A stretch of DNA of 64,000 nt from Pascua guehoae (Eukaryota; Basidiomycota; Tremellomycetes; Trichosporonales; Trichosporonaceae): positions 1,155,780 to 1,219,779 of the forward strand of contig BCJX01000005.1 in NCBI GenBank assembly GCA_001600415.1. The letters run 5' to 3'. The notes beneath the pieces are model-generated. The model searched no databases. It was not told the origin of the DNA and saw only the letters and a list, made by a program, of their open reading frames with translations. This document shows positions 57,779-64,000 of this stretch, in pieces. The first letter of the stretch is position 1. Each line of letters opens with the position of its first letter. The translations under genes were made by a program, and so were the position numbers.

Positions 57779-59010
57779 ATGAAGGTCCTCGTCCTCGGTG
57801 CCAGCGGTATGTTGTATAGGTGATTTTGGACCAAGCGCTGACGTTTCAGGCTTCATCGGCCGCCCTATCGCGCGCGCGTTCGTGCAGGCCGGCCACATTG
57901 TGTGGGGCCAGACGCGGTCGCAAGAGACTGCCGATCTCGACTTTGCTCCTGCCGAGATCCTCCCGGTCGTGTGTGACCCGCGCGCCAGTCCCGATACCTG
58001 GGCAGCCGTAGCCAAGCATGTCGATATTGGTGCGTGGACGAAACCGGCCATACATCGGCAGGAGCTGACTCGTCGCAGTGGTCGATGCGCTCAATGCGGC
58101 GGGGCCCGAAGCGGCGTTGGGAATCTTCAACGCTTTCGTCAAGGCCGTGTCAGCCCGTCCAAACGGCTCCCCCCTCCCGTCGTTTCTCTACTGCAGCGGG
58201 CACTACGTCATGGCGCGCGGCGACGGGGGGCTGGACAAGTGGTCGGACGAGCGGCAGCCGGCCGACGCGCCCGTCAACAAGGGCACAATCTGGCGCAACC
58301 AGATCGAAACCGCCGTGCTCGGCAGTGCGTACTGACCCTATCACAGAGGCAGTGGCTGATCTGTCCCAGGTGACAAGGTCAACGGAATCGTCATCCGCCC
58401 GACGTGTTTGTACGGCACCTCGGGGTCGTACTTTGCAGAATACCACTTCAAGGCGGCGCTCGCGGCGGGCGAAACCGGCGGCGAGTTTGAGACCATCTGC
58501 GGACCCAGTGGCAAGATTTCCACTATCCACCAAGACGACCTCGCCGACCTCTTTGTCCGCGTCGCAGAAGTCGTGAGTGCGATGCAGAGTGTGGCCCATA
58601 CCCGTGCTGACACTTGCCCTAGGCGCCCGTGGCCCGGGGACAGGTCTTTGTGGCGTCCAACCCGTCGACCGACAACATTCGCGATATTCTCGATGCCGTC
58701 GTGCGCCTGTCTGGTGCAAAGGGCTACAAGATCCGCAAACCTGCGGATGGTGCGTTTCGTGACCTTGCGGGACTCTAGGTGTCCCAATGCTGACAGGTGG
58801 TAGCGTACGAAAAGGCCTGGATCACGCCTCTCCTCAACAAGCCCACACTCGGCCATGCCCTCACTGGATGGGCGCCCAGGCGTATGGGCTTGTCAGACGG
58901 CATGGATGTGTACTGGGTGAGTAACCGAAAATACTCGCGCCTTAGACTGATGCGATTCCCAGAATTCCTTCGTGCAGTCGCACAAGAACAGTACCCGTAG
59001 CAAGTTGTAG
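57779..59010 (+). CDS. NAD(P)-binding epimerase/NmrA-like oxidoreductase with SKL end
   Basis: Rossmann-fold oxidoreductase of the extended SDR/atypical NmrA type. Exons: 57779-57806, 57850-58029, 58079-58324, 58370-58572, 58623-58749, 58804-58916 and 58963-59010; 314 aa. The nucleotide loop is LVLGASGFIGRPIARAF, split by intron 1. Later marks are FLYCSGHYVMARGDGG, GIVIRPTCLYGTSGSYF and ISTIHQDDLADLFVRVAEV, typical of NAD-dependent epimerase-like proteins. A canonical YxxxK pair is not obvious. The last exon codes NSFVQSHKNSTRSKL: the terminal SKL is the strongest PTS1, so the protein should be peroxisomal. It shares orientation with, and lies 0.9 kb from, a second PTS1-ending oxidoreductase. 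The true substrate is unknown. Confidence 0.8.
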
Positions 59011-59284
59011 GATACTCACTGATGGACCATCCATATCAACTTGCTTACCTCGTCAGAGAATGTCTTCCTCTGCGAGACTCTCAGTATCTCTCCACTGGTG
59101 CCTTGATGCTCAAGATTGTGCAATTTGCTTCAGAGAAGGGCGTGCTAGTTTTTATAAAGGAGATTGCTTTGACATCAAAGTCTTCATAACTCCATGGGCT
59201 GTCCAATACCTTTGTGGTGCCCAAAACAATGCTTTTCATCTCATCTCATCTCTTCTCTTGTTCTACAACTTGTTTTTCTACAAT

Positions 59285-61142
59285 CTACGAGTTGTCCGCG
59301 CAGGAGAATGGTTTGGTCGTGGCACCCTCCTTGAGGCTGTTATTGATTCCCATGATCGCAGCGTAGATGCCTGCAATCATGCAGTAAAAGGAGACAAGAC
59401 CGAGTACGGCGGAGGCCACTTGAAGAATCTTGACCTTTCTCGTGTGCCTTTCGGGGTGGTCGTCGCGACGAGTGTCCCAGATGTACATCCAGCACTCGAT
59501 GCACCTGACAGTTAGTAAAATGCCCAGTTGGGGAATGTATGATGGAATGCGGGGTGGGAAACGTACAAGGCCAGGGGGGTGGCAAAGAGAGCGCCAATGA
59601 GGGAAATGAGGTCGCCGAAAATGGGAATCGACTCTGCAACGATAAACGAGATGATGCAGTTGGAGAGGATGCACCCGCTGGACGTTAGGTTTGGTTGATC
59701 TGCGCAAAGTGAAAGCGGCAAGTGACTTACAACCAGACGAAGAAATGAGTGGGTGTATTCTTGGTCAAGTGCTTGCTACCCCTGAGAACGCGCACGAAGA
59801 CTAAAGTCATTAGACAGTCTCTCCTCAAATATGTATGTAGTTCTCACCATATTTGGCGGGGAGGTGGGTGTTGAGTACGCAACCAACGATGAGCCCCGGA
59901 AGAGCGAGCCCGTAGGTGATTTTCTTGAGCATCGGACCAGCCGAGCCAAGAGCTGGCGAGGCGACGTAGATGCCGCAGTAGTGGTACACGATCGAGCCGA
60001 TGATGAGGTAGGACGCAGTCACAAACGACTGGCAGGTGAGGAGCGACTTTGTGTAGTCCCTGTGGTCGCGCATCTCGGCAATGATATTGAACTGGAAAAC
60101 ACTGTCAGACGGAATTTCTTCCCTTTCACTCGAATATTTTTTTCTTACAAAGTTCGGAGCGCCGGCAAACGAAAAAATGACATTGGCGACGGCGCTGGTG
60201 TCCTCGATAAAGGTAGGGTTACCAAAGTTGCGGACCTGCGGGTCCCATGGCCCCGTTGGCGGTGCGGCACTCGGGCGGTCCTGGAGCGACACGGCGATGG
60301 CGAGCGTGATGACGGCGGCCATGATACCGCCGACACCAATCCAGCCAATCCACGAGATGCGGTCGAGAGTTTGGATCGACGAAATGAGGAACGTGCAAAC
60401 GACCCCAACGACGACAAACACCACAGTGCACGTGGCATGGTCTGTAAAGGCGTTGAACGCGGTAGAAATACCCAGGAGTCCACCACCGGCAACAAAAGTG
60501 AGGTAGAGCTGTCGAGTCAGTAAACGGGGATGACTATGGACGCTTCCGCTTACCCAGTACGCGCCGCCGAGAATTTCACGCCCAATAGGGCCCCAAATGA
60601 GGAACCCTACACTGCATTGTTAGTGGGTGACTTGTGCCAGGGAATAATGGAGGAATACGCACTCTGCCAGAGTGTAAACTTCGGGGTGGCGAAGCTTGAA
60701 CTGTCCAACGATATAGTCGGTCCCTCGAATGTTAACAACGAAAAGCAAAACGTCCTTGGATATCTTACAGGTTGTGGAAATGCCGACTGCAATAATCACG
60801 AGAATGCCAGGGACCAGACCGAGGGTATGGAGAACCGAAGGCTGGAGGAAATTAGCAACTGCAAAATCTACGGGTGAGGAGAACAGGCTACGCACAATCG
60901 CAAGGACACCCAAGCCAATTTGCACCTTGACGAGAAGGACCGAAGCACGAATCCTGCCATGTAAGCTGTAATCCACGAGCCTGAAAAAGACACACTCACC
61001 AGCCAAGACCTCGGTAGTTGGGACCACCACCCTCTATGTCACCCCACACCTCGGCCGGCTCATGTTCCACAGGCACAACTTTCTCCACCACGTTCTGGGC
61101 GGTGTATTTCTCCTCGGCGGTCATCTTCGAGTCGACAGACAT
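59285..61142 (-). CDS. AAAP-family amino-acid permease
   Basis: Membrane transporter of the amino acid/auxin permease family (Mtr/AVT-like), moving neutral or aromatic amino acids with protons. Ten exons: 61142-61000, 60953-60896, 60841-60769, 60723-60663, 60611-60554, 60508-60149, 60091-59848, 59800-59731, 59677-59567 and 59504-59285; 465 aa with about 11 helices. Marks: VKVQIGLGVLAIPSVLHTLG in helix 1, DYIVGQFKLRHPEVYTLADV, ANVIFSFAGAPNFFNIIAEM (the family's FxxHG-type site) and CGIYVASPALGSAGP. At intron 1 three acceptors keep frame; I chose 60954 because it gives GLGWIRASVL. The stop lies 275 bp from the end of the convergent oxidoreductase. Confidence 0.85.
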
Positions 61143-61670
61143 GTTGAAGGAAGGCTAGGTGGTTGGGGAATGAATGTTGCGGTCTTCTGTCGGACCTGCT
61201 GTTATATCTGCTGGGAGCGAAATGGGAGCGGGGAGATAAGTGAACCGACGGCAGTACTCGGCCATCCACCATCACGGCGCGAGCTCGCCTCGACTGTTGG
61301 GTCCGACCTTTGTGATGCCCTACTTCCGAGAGGGGGCCCGTTGACGAACATGTGGGGTCTGCCGGAGCTCCTCTCATCCCTGCGCAGCCCCCCAATTGAT
61401 GGCGAGTCGGTGTTGAATGTGGCGGTATCGAATGTCGCCGTTCGGCGACTCCGCGGAAATGCGGGTGGATACAATACGCCACACCGTTTCTAGATCTCTT
61501 GGCAATTGGCAACAGAAGGCGTGGACGGATTTCGAAAGGGTTCAAGCCAACATTTCGCCATGAAATCGCGACTGCAGGTCATAATTGCAGGATGACAAGA
61601 TAACAAGATATGCAGAGAGTATGATAGTGCCTATTGTTTTTCTGTTCCTGTACTCCACTACAACTCCGTG
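61143..61670. other. Intergenic, permease promoter
   Basis: 528 bp between the transcription factor stop and the permease ATG, both on minus. No exon or repeat of note. Confidence 0.5.
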
Positions 61671-64000
61671 CTATGTGAGATCGTCTGAACTGAACGGCGG
61701 GACAAGGTACGGCAAGCTGCTGTCGCCGCCATTTGGGAGGAGCCACATAAAGTCTGTCTCGCTACTGTGCGCCGTCGTGTCGCCGAAGAGCGATAGCGGC
61801 ATGGCGACGTTTCCAATCGCGCTGAACGCAGTGTCAAAGGGCGAGAAATCGCCGCCTGCCAAGGGGTCAAGTGGTACACCACCCCCAGGAATACCACCGT
61901 CTGCGCTATTGCCAGGCTGCGAAGAAGAAGACGCCAAGGGCTGGGAAGCGGCTGACATGGAACGTGGTGTCAGTACACTGGTCTCTCTTGCCCCCATCGC
62001 GCTGCTTGTGCCGGTCGTCTGGTGTGCAAGTGGTCGGTACCATGCGTAGCGGGTGGCAGTGGCACCGTGCGTAGGCCGTGGCTGCGATGGGACGCGGCAC
62101 ACCCTTATCGTCTCGTCCAGGACTTCAGCCGCGCCGAGGGCGACCGGGAAAAGGGCCACAAAGTGGCGCAGAACAACCGACGTTGCGTTCAGGACTTTGG
62201 TGGCTTCGTGCGTTTGTGCCGTGTTTTTATCGGCCCGTGCAGAGAGGACGCACGCGAGGAGGAGACGGCCTGTGAGGAGCAGGCGGTACGCGATCACTAG
62301 AGCCGTAAGCGTTCGTTCAGACGCTGCAGGAGACTCTTTGCAAATACTCACAAATGTCGCATTTGCCGAGTTGGTGAACAGAGCCCAGCTGCACGGCGAT
62401 GCTGACCATGTTGCGCGCGGCAAAGATGAGGGCAGCTCGGTGCTCGACCAACACGTCCTTTCGGGGCTCGGCGGATAGTGTCTCGAGCTGCAGGTACCGT
62501 GCTGCGACCAAAAGCTGCACCATCTGGTCGATGGAGGTCACCTGCTCGGTTGAGACTGAATAGCAGAGACATGCTGCGCGTGTCTTGGTTTGTGACTCTG
62601 TCAGGACTGGTGGGGCCTCACTGATCCGTCAGTCACAGTGCAACCAGAGACACGCAGTTTGCGTGGACGCCCACTTTGGCGTGGCGCCCGTATCACTCAC
62701 CTCCTCCATCTAGTCAAAGCCCGAATAGCATTGCCCAACGCTTCGGCGTCATCAAAGTACGGACGGCACTGCCTTGATAGTTCGCTGAGGAAGGGAGAGT
62801 TCTCGACAACGGGGGCGTCGGACGATGCGCGAAACGCCATTTCGAGGACGGCTGATACCAAAGCCAGCTGGCGGAAAGTTGTGACGTATGAGTGATCCGT
62901 GTCCTCTGGCCGTTCGTCCTTTCCAAACTCGTCTCCATCCTCAAACGGTTCGGGGAGGCGTACATCGATGTCCCACAGTGACATGAGGTGTGGCCTGCCG
63001 CAGAATGCGGCTATTTGCTTGTCCCAAGCGTACATTGCCCATGCTGTTCGCTGTTTCGTCATAAGCATGATGCGCACTACTTGCGACTTACGGAGCGAAT
63101 CTCCCTCAGTATTGGGTTCGGCAGAACCATGGTGGGTACGGGACGATGGAGACCACCGTCATACATGCGAGATAATGCTTCAGCAAACAAGCCTTGGGCC
63201 ACAGGATGTGGGATGTTGTCGACGCAATGGAACATGGAGGCGAAGAATCGGCTTTGAATGGCGTGGATGACATGGTCACTCTTGACAGCCTTGTCGAGGA
63301 GACGGTTAAAAAGCTCAACATAGTCAAGACCTGCGGTGGCCGGGTTTTCTGTAGGCGTATCAGCACGCTGACGGCAGGCCTGAGACACCAACCAGGATCA
63401 CTCCGCACGCGGGGGTCATCAGTATATCGCGAAGCCAGCATGCACATTGATACGACCAATGCCGCAAACGAGTAGTCATTTATGCGTTCAAAGCGCGCCA
63501 GAAAGGACGGCTTGTGCAGGATTGGCCACACTGGGTGGACAACCGAGAAGAAGATGGCCAGCAGGGTAGCCATGAGGTCTGGAGGAACTAGGTTTGGTTA
63601 GCATGCTCCACAGGCCAGCTCAGCGGTGCAGGGAGTGCTTACTCGTCACGGCGATGCTCGATATGAGATCATCGTCGGCCTGGGAAGGCGCGACGTCTCT
63701 TCCAGGAAAGTACTCTGTGTCTTCGGGAGATTCAAATTCGTCATGGCCGTCGCGGGCGGGTGGTGTGCCGTCGCCGAGCAGCTCTTGCAGCCATTGCCAG
63801 TCGGGTTCTGTCCGCTTGGACCGCGTGGCATCGCCTATTCCGTCGTTTGCTAGGCGCTGCGTCGCTTCACTACGGGGAACAAGGTGAGCTCTAGATTTCA
63901 CAGGGCCTTGTCCTTGGAATAACATACAGAAGTGGTAGACCAGAAGTCGAACCTGCGTAGTGCGACAAGCCTTGCGAAGACAAGAAGAAGTGTGACGTCT
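61671..64000 (-). CDS. Fungal-specific transcription factor, 5' end outside window
   Basis: C-terminal part of a Zn2Cys6-type regulator with the fungal_trans middle homology region. Exons inside the window: 64000-63643 (incomplete), 63578-63393, 63348-63092, 63050-62701, 62620-62352 and 62296-61671. Marks: FFSVVHPVWPILHKPSFLAR, the usual start of this region; ASRYTDDPRVRSDP; and TAWAMYAWDKQIAAFCGRPH followed by SLWDIDVRLPEPFEDGDEF, the typical DKxxxxxxGRP...DIDV signature. The tail is disordered (SAASQPLASSSSQPGNSADG). The zinc cluster itself would lie upstream of the window. An earlier acceptor at 62324 would make the last intron 28 nt; I preferred the 55-nt form (branch CTTAC, acceptor CTCTAG). 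It may control the neighbouring permease or oxidoreductases, but nothing in the sequence proves that. Confidence 0.8.

Noticed and set aside
62324..62351. 28-nt intron in the transcription factor gene
   Set aside because: An in-phase acceptor at 62297 gives a 55-nt intron with a better branch site (CTTAC) and CTCTAG acceptor.
1..64000. CRISPR array, operon, phage or bacterial mobile element
   Set aside because: Short tandem arrays have no unique spacers, all genes have spliceosomal introns, and no bacterial-type genes are present.

Overview
The window is nuclear DNA of a GC-rich fungus. Genes carry many short introns (mostly 35-65 nt, GTRNGY donors, CTRAY-like branch sites, YAG acceptors), which fits a basidiomycete. 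The gene content and a fast-diversifying F-box-like family suggest a Tremellomycetes yeast, probably Trichosporonales (inference). There is no plasmid, phage or bacterial signature. All protein genes were rebuilt by joining exons by eye and checking reading phase; none was checked against a database.

Layout. 1-2.07 kb: contig end made of tandem and direct repeats. 2.07-4.04 kb (-): RMD5/GID2 E3 ligase subunit, with an 89-nt C run (G in the transcript) inside a 628-nt intron. 6.3-9.3 kb (+): ASH1-type SET methyltransferase with a tail of AT-hooks. 11.9-18.9 kb (+): giant EFA6-type Sec7-PH Arf exchange factor. 19-25.2 kb: gene-poor stretch with tRNA-Asp, U6 snRNA, tRNA-Gly and a decayed NAD-dependent reductase that spans a 43-N assembly gap. 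25.3-27.6 kb (-): SPIN90/Ldb17. 28.6-30.9 kb (-): F-box protein. 30.9-36.3 kb: gene-poor stretch with a tRNA-Gly split by a 266-nt insertion. 36.3-38.6 kb (+): MFS transporter of the Dal5/allantoate type. 39.2-47.2 kb: three F-box-like or family genes around an amidohydrolase-like gene. 47.6-49.3 kb (+): STE24 CAAX protease, convergent with tiny OST5 (-), which is divergent from PAN2 (+, 50.2-54.1 kb). Then a second tRNA-Asp, a 2-hydroxy-acid oxidase ending AKL, a Rossmann oxidoreductase ending SKL, an AAAP amino-acid permease (-), and the 3' part of a fungal-specific transcription factor (-) that leaves the window.

Most genes are unrelated housekeeping functions: ubiquitin ligase, chromatin, Arf traffic, actin nucleation, prenyl-protein processing, N-glycosylation and mRNA deadenylation. 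The one plausible functional neighbourhood is 55.3-64 kb, where two oxidoreductases with peroxisomal C-termini sit beside an amino-acid permease and a transcription factor. The most unusual items are the interrupted tRNA-Gly, the C-rich runs inside unusually long introns, the AT-hook array on the SET protein, and the adjacent PTS1 enzymes.
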